NCBI RefSeq assembly: GCF_036370855.1
Contig: NC_088098.1
Span: 41,047,981 to 41,111,980, forward strand
Reading direction: 5' to 3'
DNA: 64,000 nt
Origin: Dromaius novaehollandiae
Taxonomy: Eukaryota > Chordata > Aves > Casuariiformes > Dromaiidae
Shown here: positions 35,501-49,582 of the stretch, one piece after another
Layout of the letters: each line of letters starts with the position of its first letter
How positions within the stretch are numbered: position 1 is the first letter of the stretch
Position numbers and translations under genes: made by a program
The notes under the pieces: generated by a model
What the model was told of the DNA's origin: nothing
The model's input: the letters and a program-made list of their open reading frames with translations, nothing else
Databases searched by the model: none

Positions 35501-37977
35501 TAAGAGAAATAATTAGTACTTAATAAATAATAGCACTTTAAGAGTACTAAAGAGCATGATTAGACATATAATGATGGTGTGAGTGCAATTTTGTCACTTC
35601 TTTTCTTAGATTATCCTAAAATCTCTACATGAAGAGCCTCTCTGATAATTTGCTACTATATCTAGTTTTATACCAGTAAATTTTCTGAAGAGCGATTTAT
35701 GATACTGTGTGCCATCTACTGTGAATTGGCAAAATCAGATTATTCTGTTTAAATATGTATAACATTTTTCCGTATGAAGCTCGGCTCTGGGGTGTTTTCT
35801 CTCAGCCAGATGCGGGTGGTTTCATGAGCGAAGGGGTCTCAAGGCCCAGATCCCGCTCAAACGCTTCTAATTTTCTTAGAAGGGGCATCAAAAATTCTTT
35901 AGCTTAAAAATGTGTAAGAAAGAGCGTGACTGCAGCTCAGCCGGAAAGCAGGCGGCAGCTCTGCCATTTGGGGCAGTCTCGGGGTGACTACATGGGATGG
36001 AAGGGAGGAGCCCGGCCCTGTGAGGATATAGGGCAGCGTTTGTGTCTGTGCAGTCAGTGCACAGGTGGGCAGCCAGCAGCGTGTCTTCAGCAGCAGAGCT
36101 GCTTTAGAGGCTGAGCGGGGAGAGCAATCAGGCAAACCTCAGCCCTCTGCACCGTGACACCTGCTGGGGGAATCTGGCACTACGGAAAGGATGGGCCAAC
36201 ATACGGTAAATGCAGTAAGGGTATAATGTACGTACGGCACTGACGAGCCACCAGCTACAGTAACATATTGCTAATAATATGCGGTGGCTTTAAGTTGTAA
36301 GTGTGATGGTTGCGGTTTTCCTCTGTTCCTATTAGTTTTTCTGAAAGCAATTGCCAGAATTCAGGAGACAAGTGGTGAAAATAAATTAAATATTTTTGGC
36401 AATATAAATATTTGTTTTTGCTTTGCTCAGGTTTTAATGAAATGCAAGTTCTTAGTTCTTGTGGCCATATGTCTCTTCCAGTCTGTTAGTAAGACTTAGC
36501 TCTACTTGTTCCTTTCGTTTGTTTGCTTTTGTTGCTTTGCGAATAGCAAGCAGAGGGAAACTCCCATCACAGCAAGCAAAACACATGCAAAATACACAGA
36601 GCTGTTTTGTTCAGTACATGATTTGCCTTTGTTTTTAACAAATCTTCTTTTCCAAATTGTATGGGAAGCTAAGAGAGAACTCAGTCACAGGCAGAGGGCC
36701 TTCCTGCTGGAAACCTGCCTTAAAAGGGTGCAGGACTGCAGAGGCCTGAGACGGTCATGTCACAGGTGGGACACGTCATGCTGCTGCCTTAAGGGGTGGG
36801 TAGAGGATAAAAATTGCTTTGCCTGGTAGAAGAGCAAAGAAAGCATTTTGCCAGCTTCTCCAAAAACAGAAATAGGAAGTAGTTGCACCACAAATTTGAC
36901 CTTCAGCAATGGACATCTAATTTAGGAACTGGGAACTGCAGCCCAGCCTCCACCTCTAGCAGAGCAGGATGGGGATACCCAAGCTGGTAGGTAGTGGCCG
37001 TTCTCCCCGCAGAGGCAGGAGCAGCTTGGTGCCCGCGCTCCCCCGGGGACCCTGTCCCAGCCCCGGGGCTGCTACAGCCCGGGCTTCCCCGGGAGCTCTC
37101 ATCTCACGTGTTGGTTTGAAAGGTAAATGGCTTGAGTGAGCCCTAAAAAGCCCATAAAACTGCTGTTTAGTTGTTAGAACAGGTAATGGGGCATAAAATG
37201 ACCTGCAATCTCAAGGCTTTGAGATCTCTGGCTGACAGCTTTCTCTGCGACTATGGAGTATTATTTTGTTATCTGTGCTCTGCTTTCTCCCTTTTCCACA
37301 AATCCCACGGTACTGCACAGTTAGATTAGAAAGCACCTGTAACATAATTCAGGAGCCTGACTCCTCTTTTCAGAGGTGATCTGAACTCTTTGATTTAATA
37401 AATTCTATAATTCGACCATGCAAGACCCAAGGGCTAAAACCACAAGGGAGGTAGGTGTGTAAAGTGGGATTTAAGTACCAAAGCATGAGAGCTTTAAACT
37501 TTGATTCCCTAAAATCACTTCAGTTGTTGCCTGACCTTGAAGATACCCCAAGTCGATATTCTGTCTAGGAGAGTTCTCCATGTGCTGTAATATGCATGCC
37601 CAGAAGAAGCTCAGTCTAAAAGCTACTAGTAGCAACAGCCTTAGATTGATCATCAAAACTCCCTCTATCGGCAATTCTCAGACTTGGAGGAGGGGGGGAA
37701 TGTGAAACATATCTGGGGAGGGAAGAGTAGAATAAGGAAAAAAAAATCTTCTTATATAAAACCTTAAATTCTACTACAATTAGGAAAGTAGTCACAGAAA
37801 CATATAGACGTGCTCTTTAGCAATTCAGGATAATTAAATACATGATTAACAAAATGTAAACAAAATGACCTTTAAAAAGTTACCAAAAATAATATAGGAA
37901 TCTTGTCATGCCTTTTCCTTGCAAAAATAATCGGATAAAAGCTAGAAAAGAGGAGGTAGAAGTAAAAGGCTGGTTTT

Positions 37978-38945
37978 CATAGTGGAGTCACCAGTGGACT
38001 CCTGCAGGTATTTGCACTGTATAACATATTCATAAATAATCTTGAAAAAGGTGCAAATAGCAAGGAGACAGTTTACTGATGATAATAAATCAGGGTAGTA
38101 AGAATAAGGACTGGCTGTAAGAATTGCAGAAAGATTTCATGAAACTCAGTGACCGGGTGTTAAAATGGCAGATGAAAGTCAGTCTTGAAAAATGCAAACT
38201 AATGCACATGGGGAAAAACACCCCTAACTTCACATATAAATTCATGGATTCTGTGTTGCCAACTACCACTCAGGAAAGCGATCTCAGGGTTATAATAAAT
38301 CGTCTTGTGAAAAAAATGAGCTCAATGCTCATAGTGGTCAAGAAGCAAATTAGATGCCAGGAATTATGAAGAAATAAATAATGAACAACAAGAAAATATC
38401 ATTATGCAATTATAGAAATCCCAGTGTGCACTCATACTATATATGCATGTCTAGTACTCCCATCTCAAAACTTATGTAGCAGAATGGGAAAGGGTTCAGA
38501 GAAAGGCAACAAATATGGTCCAAGATTACAGAATGGCTTCTCTACAAAGAATGTAGGTTGCAGAGTGAGCTAGGACTGTTATTTTATTTTTAACCCTTAT
38601 CATTTCTCTATCATTGGAAGAGTGATGACTCAGGGAAGATGTCATTCTGCATTAGAAAGACCTAGATAAAAGATAAAGGTATGAGAAAGGTCTGTGAGTG
38701 GTATGGGAAGGCATATCCCACGCCCAAGGGAATGACTGTTCAGTATCTGTCCCAATGCAACAACCAGAGGGCATAAAATGAATCAAAAGATATATGGGTT
38801 CAAAACAAAAGGAAATGGCTCTTCATACAATGTGTAAGTAACCTGTGAAACTCCACTGCAGCATGTACAGCTGCTGAAAAAAACTGTGTTCAAAAAGCTA
38901 TTAGAAAAATTAATGCAAGAGAAATTCATGAAGGGCTGCTAAATA
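37978..38945 (+). mobile_element. CR1/L3-like LINE fragment: end of ORF2 plus start of 3' region, sense
   Basis: A nearly 1-kb block follows the CR1/L3 ORF2 C-terminal text in order. It has 'acatattcataaataatctt' near 38025, 'aaaatggcagatgaaagtca' near 38162, and 'aaatgcaaactaatgcacat' near 38190. 'ccactcaggaaagcgatctc', 'aaaggcaacaaatatggt' and 'ggaaatggctcttcatacaa' follow. Decoded fragments (VLKWQMKVSLEKCKLMHMGK) match the conserved tail of the element's reverse-transcriptase protein. One 82-codon frame survives at 38124-38369; elsewhere stops and indels break it. This is an old, inactive copy. The 5' end is truncated. Confidence 0.85.
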
Positions 38946-41900
38946 CAATGGCAATGACTTTTGGTTCAAGAAGTTCCCAAGGAAGCTCTAAGCTGGAGCT
39001 TCCTTCCAAGGGAGCTATGGGGGGGTGGGGGGGTGGGGAGGGCTCACTGCTACGCTTGCCCTATCTTCTGTTCTTTGGTGATAGATTACCAGGCTTGCTA
39101 ACCCTTTGTTTTCACCTTGTAGGATCACTCCTATCTTCTTCTGTTCTCTTGAAACCAACAAATGACATATCACCAAGTGGTTTTATAGCCAGGTAGCACG
39201 CAATTTTCTAGAATTATATTCATAGCAGTTGTTGCTTCAATGATGTCTGTATGTCACAGACAATGTGCAACCATAGGTCTTTGTCTTGATTATTGCCCAT
39301 TCACTTCATGCAGTCAATCAGTTTGCTTGGCTTCTGTGCACTAATCCCTGGCTATTACTGTGTCAGTGATAAACATTTCTGTGCTATTGTCAGATAGGTT
39401 GTCACATTTTATAGCATCTAAAATTTAGGCTTCCTGTCTGATCTGTTCATCTAGGTTCCCTGTCTAGTGTATGAAGAAAAATAAGCATTCCCCACAAACA
39501 ATTTTATTCTGAGATGGGTATCTGAGATGTAATTACCCAATGTATTTTCTTTGATGACAAGTTGGGAAAAACAAGAAACCACAGTACTTTCTATGGGGAA
39601 GGTGAGAGAAAGGTTTTATGCTGCTTCAAAGGAAGAAGCATAAAGCTATAATTCTGGGGTGAGAATAAAGAGTGACAATATAGAGGGGAAAGAGAGGGAG
39701 GAGGAGGATTAGAAACTTCTTCCACTGTCTTCACTGAAAAAAAAAAGGTCTCATATTGTGTCACTAAACTTTCACATAGGTGGGATGAATCGGCCCTTGG
39801 AGATGATCGTTCCCTCCATTAACTACAGAAGCTTATACTTGGCTTACACCAGACACCTAGGTTTTAGCCAGCTGAAGTTAGCTGTGATAAGTCTCACTGA
39901 CAGACACTGGTCTCTCTGAAAAAGAAAAAAAAAGAAAATCAGGTGTTCTGACTGACTTCTGAGTCACTTCAGCCGCTTCAACAATTATTTTTACAGGGAA
40001 GTTTGTCAAATCGTCATCTAATTTGACCTTTGCAAGTATCCTTTTTTCCTCTTTTCTCTCCAGCTTTGAAGACTGTCATCCCTTGACTGTTGGTTTGCAC
40101 AGCAGATTGGCTCTAAAATTGCACTTATCTCCTTCGTAAGACAGATCAGTATTGCTCCTGAGCAGCTGAGCTGAATGATTTACTAACAGTATGATGACTG
40201 CTTCTAAATAATGTTTCTGAGATATACCCACTGTTATGCAGACAGCTCTTCAAGGTTCATCGGTTCAGCAGAGGATCTGGTAGGAAACTTCAGTATCTGC
40301 TGGAAATCACTTGCATAGCTCAGCATTAGAGCCAATGACGTGTTTCTCGCATCCTTGCTCGATTCATATTTAAGCTAATCATGCTAGACTTCGCTGGTGA
40401 CAAGGGAAAAATCCTTGCCAGCCTCAGTGGAAGATGTGTTTACAGATGTCAGAAGATTATTGTTTAAAGTTTTTAGCCAGTCAAAATACATGTAGCCAAA
40501 AGGTGTTTTTGACTTTGCCTGTGACTTTAAGCTTGTTAGGTTAAAAAGTTACATTATAAAGCTTGTTAGGCTAAAAATAAAAGCTTTCTTTAAAAAAAAA
40601 ATCTTTTTTTTTTGGAGTCTGAATATCAAAGCCTTGGTAAGACCTTGGGTGGGAAAGAGGAAAAGTGCAGACTGTCCAGAAGGGACAGAAGGGGAGCAGT
40701 AAGATGCCTCTACAGCTGGTCTGTGGATACAGCTGCATCTAATGATCTGGGACTGTGTTTGGGTGCTGCTCAGAGGAAGGTAGTGCCAGGCAGTGGTACA
40801 GACTGTTAGCATCTTTGAGAAAATCACAGCTACAGGCAAACCCAATTGGATGACTATTTTTGGCAAGTTCCCCTGTGAAAGCAGAGCAGCTGCTGCAGTG
40901 TGCGAGTCATGACTTACACCAGATTGTTTCTGCACCTGATTCTCATGGCTCCGTTCAGCAAGGCACAGAGACGTGCGCTTAATGTTTTGTTCACTTCAAT
41001 GCCGGTTATACGCCGGCCTAACAGTACTCTGCGGAATTTTTCATTGGTGAATTTTTCATATGTGATCTTCAGCAGAAGCAGGGGTAACATGATCAGACTC
41101 AGGAGAGCATGCAGTGCACAGACCATATTAAGCAATACTTACATTAACAGTAGAATTTTTATTCAGTTCAGAATATTGCTATTATTGTTACTGTGATATT
41201 GCCATTCTCCACTCTAAGGACACAAAGTGGTTGCTCATGTGGTATTATTATAATGTTAAATGGAACCTTTTCTGAACTGCCCATTCACTGTGAATTGTAT
41301 GGAAATATTTTGAATGAATGTTGTTACCTGCATCTGTGCGTATCTGCATTTTTAAAGTCGGTAGAAAAAGAACTCCAATGGCAATGATACTGGATTGGGT
41401 AGTTAAAGATGCTATGAACATCTTTAAGCACTAGGTGTCTCCCTTAATGTATTTATTCAACCGAGAGCTTGCCACTGTGCAACTGAAATGACGATGTGAA
41501 AGACGACTCACAAGTGCATGCACACCCAAATATACCCAAATACACGTGAGGATAGGTAGATATTTTCCTACAACAGAGTTGTAGAATTGCTCTGCATGAC
41601 AGGGAAACAAATCTAACATGTTTTGGCATAAATTAGTGATACTGCAGTACTCAGTGCAATACAAAACAGTGAGATAGATAATGCTACAAAAAAGTGAAGA
41701 ATAAAACTAGCCAGCACCCATTTTTTAGTCTAATTCATGCATAAGCCCCCTTTCTGTAAGCACTGAAGTTCACGTTTCATTTTAGGGGGTGCTACAGCCC
41801 TTGTGAATTAACTATGGTACAGAAGGTAATTTCTTTCTGTCAGTATGGCTACAGCTCTGCACGAGTTAAGCACAGGTATGCACAAACCTGAGGCCTGAAA

Positions 41901-44900
41901 GGTGGTGCTGGCACATCAGTTCTGCAGCTGAAGCATAGAATGATTTATTAGGGAAATGAACAGACCTCTGCACATTTGGTAGTTTCAGGAAGGTTCTTTC
42001 CTTGGCTTCTCATTGCTTATTGTTCATAAGTTATTTTTAATTAGAATTTTGAAGCCAATGAAACATTGTTTATGAGATGTCCTTTCAGCAATATTAACAT
42101 TTTCCAGATCGCACGGCTGAAGGCTCTAGTTCCATGTTAGGATATGGCCATGGGTTCCACATTCTGGGAAATCCCAGAGAGGCATGGGTGTGCATGCCAG
42201 ACACGCTGGATCTTCTTCACATATGCCACCCACACGGTCAGTGTGTGCACAGCCTGAGTATGTCTGACACACTGCACGTGTGAATTCACTGTGTGATGCA
42301 TTCAAGTAGGTCTAGGTGGCCATCACTTCCACAAAAGGGGGAAATTCATTTTTCAGCCAAAGAAAGGAAGGTGTATGGCTGTTCCACACTCGGTGTCATT
42401 GCACATAGTGCTTTGGTGTTAGTGAATTAGAAGTGAAATACATCACCTGAAGAGGAGTCAATTCAGGGAAGAGGGGCATTCTCACAACCATTTTCTCTAG
42501 GATTCGTCTACCTTTTTTTACCCTCAAAATATTTTTTCCTATACTTCTGAAGTGCAGTTAAATTCTTTTGTGTGGGGGAAGGAAGGGGAAACGAGAGGCC
42601 AGCTACTGGATATGTAGTGGAAGGAGAAAGAGCCCTCCAGGAGATGGATCAGGCAAAGCCTCAAGGCTGTGTCTGGCTGAGGGCCTGTGCAGGAGATTGT
42701 TTGTGGACAAGAAGTGTTGGCAGTTGGCTAAGAGAAACCTTGGGTAAGAGAAGGAGCAGGGGGTAGTGTAGTGGTAGAGTTGGAGTAACTTTGTGGGGAT
42801 ATCATGGCTCCAGTCAGTGGGAATTTAGGGGGCAGAAAAAAAGTGGGAGGATTGGCATAGGAGTAGAGTTGGGACAGGACAGAGGAGATTGGAGGGGGAG
42901 TGAGGAGGGCTTTGCATCAGTTGGTAAGGAGACCTTGGTTTGGTATTGGCCTCTGTGAGGTTGGGAAGAGGACCGGGGAATGGGGGCTCTCAGGGGAGTG
43001 CTGGGGGCAGTGTGGTAAATATTGACAACGCTGTGCAGGACAGCCTGACCTGAGGCTTTGAGTCCAGAAGAGTCGCAGTTACCATGGGGCTCTCCCAACG
43101 GTGTCTCTAAAAAATGCTCTCATTTGAGGTGGACTCACCTGTACCTGCCAGATTGTTCCCATCTACTTTAATATACGCTGGATGGCTGGGTATAGCCCTT
43201 CTTTCCATGCTGTTTTTGATTTTAGGTAGGCATTCTGCCTTATCCTTACCAAAACCGGCTACTAGGGAAGTGGCTTGTCCTCCCAATATGGGAAAATGAC
43301 TAGTTTAAAGAAAAATAATATCCTGTATTAGTGGACAATGCATGCAGGTAAGTTTTCAAGTATGTTTGAAAAAGCATAAGTATGTTCCCTTTTCTGTAGC
43401 ATTGCACTGGCTAATCCCTGTACTGTAAAAGTTGTAGTTTCTGTTTCTATTTTCCTTTTACACTTCTTTCATTTCAGCAAAAATGTTAGAAAAGTGATTC
43501 TTCTGATACAGTTTTCTATTGGACCAGTTTAAAAGCTAACCCTATGCTCTCAGCTGGATTATTATAAGTGCAATAGTTGGTCTGGTTTGGGACGTCACCA
43601 TGAAAAGGCTGGGCAAGATTTACATCTTTATGCTGAATATTGAGTTTTCCCTGAAATAAACAGGAGTTTGTGGGACTGTAAAAGCCCCCCACTTTGTGGA
43701 AGCATACTGAAAATTGGGAGGAGGAGGAACTGTAATCTGACCAAGGAAGAAACTCTCTGTAGCACTGGCAGGTGTTTGGGTGTTACCATTTCTCAGCCAG
43801 ATCAAGCTCCATCCAAGCCTTGGAGGAAGGAAGGAGGGATGAAGGGAAGAGGTATTCATCTACTCTATCAGCTCTTCATGGTTTTGATGAAAGTGCAACT
43901 GCTGAATCATATGCTTCCCCTTTTGGTCAGATAAGTTGATAATAGTGAAACAGTAACTATAGGAAAATAAACTAAAAGCAGATGAAAGATTACATTCCTA
44001 TGGGATTTTTTTCTCTTGGGTTTTGGCTCCTCCTTATGCAGATATCTTCTGCTTTTATAATCTTTTTTACCTAATCTCTGAAAAGCTGCAGGCATCTAAA
44101 TTTCAGGACTGATCAAGTTTCACTGTGACCCTTCGTATCAAAAATTCCTGTTGTTGGCTTGATGGCTTTAATTTTTGTGCATCTAAGTCTTAATTCTTAC
44201 TGTAAATAGAATCAAAAGCATTTGTCCATCTTTCTGTCTGTAACTACAAACTGCACACATACTAGCCCAATGTTACAGCTGGCAGTATAGTTTTCTGTTA
44301 CTAACTTTCATAGACTAAAGCTATAGGGATTACCTTGTTGTAAACTGCTCCTATGTAAGAAAGACCATAGAATTTTGCTAGTGATACCTCCGCTGAGCTC
44401 TTAAATTTCTCTCAGAACTATTGCATGTTTTTATGTTGTGAATTTGATGAAACATTTCTGAACCTGCTGTTTTCACTAAGGAAAACTGTAGAAAACTCCC
44501 TCACCTGCATGAGACAGCTAAACCGCCTCACAAAACTGATAATGTGTAAGGCCTATTAGTCATCTGAACTATGTGGGTAGAGATTTTAGACTAGGGAATT
44601 CAAACATAGAGGGCTGGATTTTTTTTACTTTTATTTTTAGGAAGCTATGTGTGAGTGAAGCAGCAAAAGCAATATGAGACATTGCCTACTCTAACCTAAT
44701 CATTTAGGCTCTGTTTTTAGTCAGTTGCTCTGCTTACAAGCCTTTTTAGAGGATGGCTTATGCCGTTTTAAGATAGATGTCAAAAAGCGGTGGAATGAAT
44801 CACATTCTAGGGATGCCTCTGACTTGCCATTGACTATGGAAACAATCAATCAGCTTAAGCTCTGCAGCTTGCTTTTAGACAGCTGAAGGTAGAGGCAATG

Positions 44901-46480
44901 AAGCCATCAAGCACGTATCTAAATCATCCTGCTGGTTCAGAGTACAAGACTGCATTTGCTTGGTGGACAAACAGGGTGAGCTTGGGTCTGCTAGCAAGTT
45001 GGTTTCAACACATCTCTAATTCAAGTCTTGACCTTCTCGTGGATAAGTGCGATGAATTACATTTTTCATAAGACATATTTTCCAGCATGCAGCACTTTCT
45101 TGCAAATTGTCCCAGAACATGCCCTATGATTTTGAAACTTTTAGTTTTGTTTTCTTAAACAGTGGACATGGAGATGGTCTCATGAATGTTTATGCAGGCA
45201 TAGTATTAGTTCTAGTTGATAGCCCGTTGTTTAATATATGCAAGAATCCCATCGCTCTTCTAGACACTGCATTAGTAGATTGTTTGGTTGGTTACCTTTT
45301 ATTATCCAGTACTTTTTTCCAGAATTGCTGCTTTCTGAAACACAAGCTCTCGTCCTGTAATGAAATACATCTTGAATGTGTATAACGTAATCCGTCAATC
45401 CCCTGTAAAGTGCCAGGCAGATAAGATGCCACAGAGAAACTATAGCTAGCCGAGCACATCCATCAGCTTCAGAAAGTAAATGTCATCACCTCTGAATATG
45501 TCTATCTTTATTAGATCCTACATCTGGATCTTTGGCACAGGTGAACAGGATGCAAGAGCTCGTAAAAATCACGTAGCTCCCCTTCAGTTACTGTAACAAA
45601 GAGACAGAAAAGGCTTCTTGAATCTTCTACTTCAATTTGCTCCCAATGCAGAGAATCATATGAGCGGGCCCAAGGGTAAAAGTGAGCTATGATATTCACT
45701 AATTTGACTGAAGGGATATCAACCTTGTGTAGTGAAACAGCAAATGCCAGGAGACCAATGAATTCAAATATAATGCACAAGTACCTGCATACCTATATGT
45801 GAAATAGTGTTCTTCCCTCTACCCTTCTTTTAGATCCTAATTCTGCAATGCGTGTGTGCCTTACTGCATCAGGACCAAAGACTTTTAAATCACAGATGAA
45901 AAGACTGTCTATAACTAAATGCATATGACTGGTTTGGAGACACAGAGCCTACTTTGTCATTAAGCGGCTACACTTTTTAATGATCTCTAGTTCCGTAATG
46001 GGCACGAAAGTGACTCTTAGAAGAGTTCTTTCTCTGTGCTTCCACTTCACATTTATTACCAGTTGTATGTTACTTGTATTAATCTTTCATCTTTTAAGTA
46101 TTGGCAGAGACTGGAATGTTAATGTAAGTGTATATAAATAATTTATTGAATAATAACATAGGAAAATGTATCTGATAGGCCTCTCTATATATGAGTAACA
46201 TTCTATTATTGAAATTTATTAATCAGCACATTCCACTCCATCAAAGCTAAATTTTGTGAGGAAGAGGAGGGGAGGATGTGGAAAGGCAGTTAAGAAAAAT
46301 GCAGTACAGTGGGCTGACTAAATCTGAATAATACTTGGCCTCCGAGAAGGCAGAGAATATCAGTCAGCGTAACTCAAGTGCTACTGATGAGATATAGTAC
46401 AGTTATATGCAGTCATGATAACAGTTTATATACTGTCAATATTAATAGTGGTGGTTGTTGAAAATACAGTTTTAAAATAG
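38946..46480. other. MYF5-LIN7A intergenic region, right part
   Basis: AT-rich DNA without a recognisable gene. A purine/G-rich stretch lies at about 42560-43050. Several short frames, such as minus-strand 45511-45780 (non-ATG start), resemble nothing known. The right end may be part of the LIN7A 3' UTR, whose end cannot be fixed. Confidence 0.5.
38979..39005. repeat. Perfect 10-bp inverted repeat, 7-base loop
   Basis: The arms aaggaagctc (38979-38988) and gagcttcctt (38996-39005) flank a 7-base loop just beyond the CR1 fragment. A G-rich run (gggggggtgggggggtgggg) begins about 13 bases downstream. Confidence 0.85.
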
Positions 46481-49400
46481 GTACATACAATTTTATTAAG
46501 TATAAAAAGACACCGTGCAGAGCACAATACAATATATTTCATCTTTAATTCTGGCAGTGTTGAAGCCCCACTGTCTTAACTGATATTATCACCAAAAAAC
46601 ACTTGACAGAATTACTTCTCTGTATAAAATGATTTTTCTCTGGGAGTATTTATGCCATTTGGTTTTAAAAATATGATAATTTCCTTTCAGTGGCTACGTA
46701 TACTATACAAACACTGTCAAGACTGGTGGCTAACCTGCACACTGTTTTTTTTTAACCTAAGCCATGATACTAACATTTTCCCCTGCTGTGCTTTGCCTCT
46801 GTTTGAGAATAGATCCTTTGAAAAATTGAAAGGAATTTCTGTTGAAAATATTTGAAGAAGGAATTATTTGTTGTTTTTTCTGATTTTGTTCACAATCAGA
46901 AGGCTGGTTCAGAGCATTTCTATATTCCTCATAATGCTAAGCTTTCACTGACATCAGCTAAAGTTTTCAATATGCAAGGATTGTAGGGTTCTCCCCTAAG
47001 CTGTTTTCCCCTCCATTTTTCTCTAATGTAGCACAGAAGACATGCTTTAAATGATTACTTATCAGAATTTGAGGCTTCAGTGTTTCTCACCACTTAAGAG
47101 TAGATTATATTTATAGCCTTCCAGCTTTGACTATTTCTTTGGAAAAGCAGACATGTAAACTTAAGAACTTAATTATGTATTTTGTTTTTACATTCCAATT
47201 TGGTTTGAGTAAAAGAAAGTTCAGAACTGTAACTTCAAACTGATTTATATAGTAATGTGCCAGTCTTAAAAGAAACAACTTACACTTCCTCTTCTCTAAA
47301 ATATATTAACATTAGACTGGAAAATAAATTAAGTAATACAGAAAAGCTGAGATTATGCTATCACAGGAATATCCGTCAAACAAAGCTTGGTCTTTTGCTA
47401 ACATTAGCTTACTACATTTGCAATACATGCTAAGCAAAGACCCTACTTCTCTAACAGGTACATTCTGACAATATATATTTTATGGAATAAATATATAATA
47501 TATCCAGTTATAGATTTCTGAATAGTAGCTATAATAGATACAGGCAATACCTACATTTAAAAATACAATTCTAGGATTCCCTAACTTTACTACTAATAAA
47601 ACTAAAATTGACCTAAAACTTTCTCACTTTGTTGATGCATAATAAAATATATGGAAACACCAAGAGTAAAAAGCCAATTGCTTCTACAAATGGAATACTT
47701 TATAAATATAGTCAATTGCTATTTTCAGAGCGAAAAATTGAAAATTATAAACAGTAAGTTAGGTTAAAACAACTCTACAATATATAGTACAAAGTGGCTA
47801 TGAAGTCTGATGTGTGAGTCTGATGTCTGTGGCAAAATTCTGAACAGATGTAGCTGTTCCTCTCTGGAGATAACTGCAGAGAAAGGTTCCATCCCCCAAA
47901 GCAGCCAATCTTGATCTCCTTAAACAAAACTTTCACTAACTACAGAAAGCCAACTGGTCAATTTGTCAGAGCAAGGAGTGCAAGATTAGACCAAACAGAT
48001 TCATTGGAAGCCCTGGACTTCTGTTTTATAGTGTTTACTTACCACGCTGTTCTCACTAAGAATAGAGTCACAGCTGTGTAACTGTGACTGCAGTGTTCTG
48101 AAAAGCCTTAAAATGAAGGTACCCTCTATACAGCTGTCTTACTAAGTTATTCGTATACTGCACATTCTCCAGATGAATTCTGTTTTGTGTTCCTGTGGTT
48201 GTTTCCTTTTGCTGGAATCCTGAAGCGCAGCTCCAATTGCTTGATTACTGAGCTCTTGATCTATGCTTTTTTTTTCCTTGAGAATAACCTAGAATTGAAA
48301 AAACACACATTTTTCAGAGTAAATACAAGGAATTGAGGAATTAAGTTGCTGACTGTCTCTGCCTGCCTTTTCTTCCTTTCAGTTTAAAGAATAATTTAAA
48401 ATCAGGAAAAATGTCTTGCTCACTAAGGAGAAGCTTTAATATAAGTGAAAATGTAAAAAGCTAGCTATCTGTGAGATTGTACCATTTCTGTTCATCTTCT
48501 GCAATGGCTCTATTTTAGGCAGACAATCAAAACTTGCTTCATGAAACATCACTTTTTATACCTCTTGCCTGAGTTGAAGCCCTAAAGGAAGATTCAGATC
48601 CCACCAGCAGACTCTTCATAGACTTTTTGTTTGCAGCAACAAAATTGGAATTTTGATGGTCACAGGACAGGTGGTTTATATGCTTTTTTTTTCTATATAT
48701 ATCAACATAGATCAGTACTAACATTAATAACAATGAAAGCATCACTGGGAGCTTCAGTTTCTGATCTTGTGCCATTTGGGGACCTTCTGAATCACTTGCA
48801 GACTATTAACAGTACAAACATCCTGTTCTGGGAACCACTGGTAAGAGATATGGAAGACCAGGATTTAATTCCTTGCTTTACCACATCCTCATTGTATTTG
48901 ATTTCCTTTGGACAAATTTAGCATATCCATAAATGCATCCATGTGATTTGTCACTGATTTCAGAAGTGCCTATATGGAGAATCTGGGCTTTGGTTCTTCA
49001 TATGCCATCTGTTTTGACTACACTGGAGAACTTGTAAGCCTCTTGGAAGCTACTGTAATACTGAATGTCAGGCAAGAGTGAACGAAATATTCCTTATCAA
49101 ACTGTAAATAAGAAGTAGGTGGATTCCCTGCAGAGGAACCACAGACTGAAGTTTGGGTTTCCTGGAGCAGGGAATGGACTAGAAAGTATCAGCAGTAAAT
49201 CTAGATGTTCCGTTGCAAAGTAGTAACAAGAGTAGTGAAAAGACATTAAATATGTCTAAATCTGGTAGCACCTTCTTCTTACTTGTTACAAATGCTCCAT
49301 TTTTTTAGGATCCAAGAGAGATCGAGGGGGAATACAAACTTCTTATGCAGTCTTGTCTGCACATACACGAAAGCTGCACAGTGAGTATTGATTTCTTGGT

Positions 49401-49582
49401 TCTCAGTTGGAAATTAGCTCCAGAATTTGATAAGGCCTTTCATCTATTTTCAAAATGCATTTTTCTTGGGACAGAGCACACAGAAATGTACCAAAGAACA
49501 AGCACTCTTTATCGCACTGCAGTAAGTGCTCAGTAGCCCTTCTTGGATTTGGGCTTTAAGGAAGACCAATGAATACTCTCAC
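46481..49582 (-). other. LIN7A: Probable LIN7A 3' UTR (extent uncertain)
   Basis: On the minus strand, AT-rich, repeat-poor DNA without frames follows the LIN7A stop codon (49583-49585). Several AATAAA hexamers exist on this strand, for example the complement of 46492-46497 and further ones near 46142 and 46216. Which is used cannot be decided. LIN7A transcripts in other vertebrates carry long 3' UTRs as I recall. The left border is a guess at the first strong signal cluster. Confidence 0.35.

Larger units (their letters stand above)
23100..37975. other. MYF5-LIN7A intergenic region, left part
   Basis: No recognisable gene. Composition alternates between AT-rich stretches and GC/CpG-rich patches (about 24.1-24.3, 26.15-26.45, 28.3-28.65, 29.15-29.5 and 33.5-34.05 kb). 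These patches keep spurious frames open on both strands. A long ATG-initiated frame at 25826-26785 is listed separately. Confidence 0.55.

Noticed and set aside
38124-38369. 82-codon frame with protein-like look
   Set aside because: It is the surviving part of the CR1/L3 reverse-transcriptase C-terminus, not a host gene.
45511-45780. 89-codon minus-strand frame downstream of LIN7A
   Set aside because: It starts at a TTG. An upstream AG could be an acceptor, but there is no family match and no matching exon, so chance is likelier.
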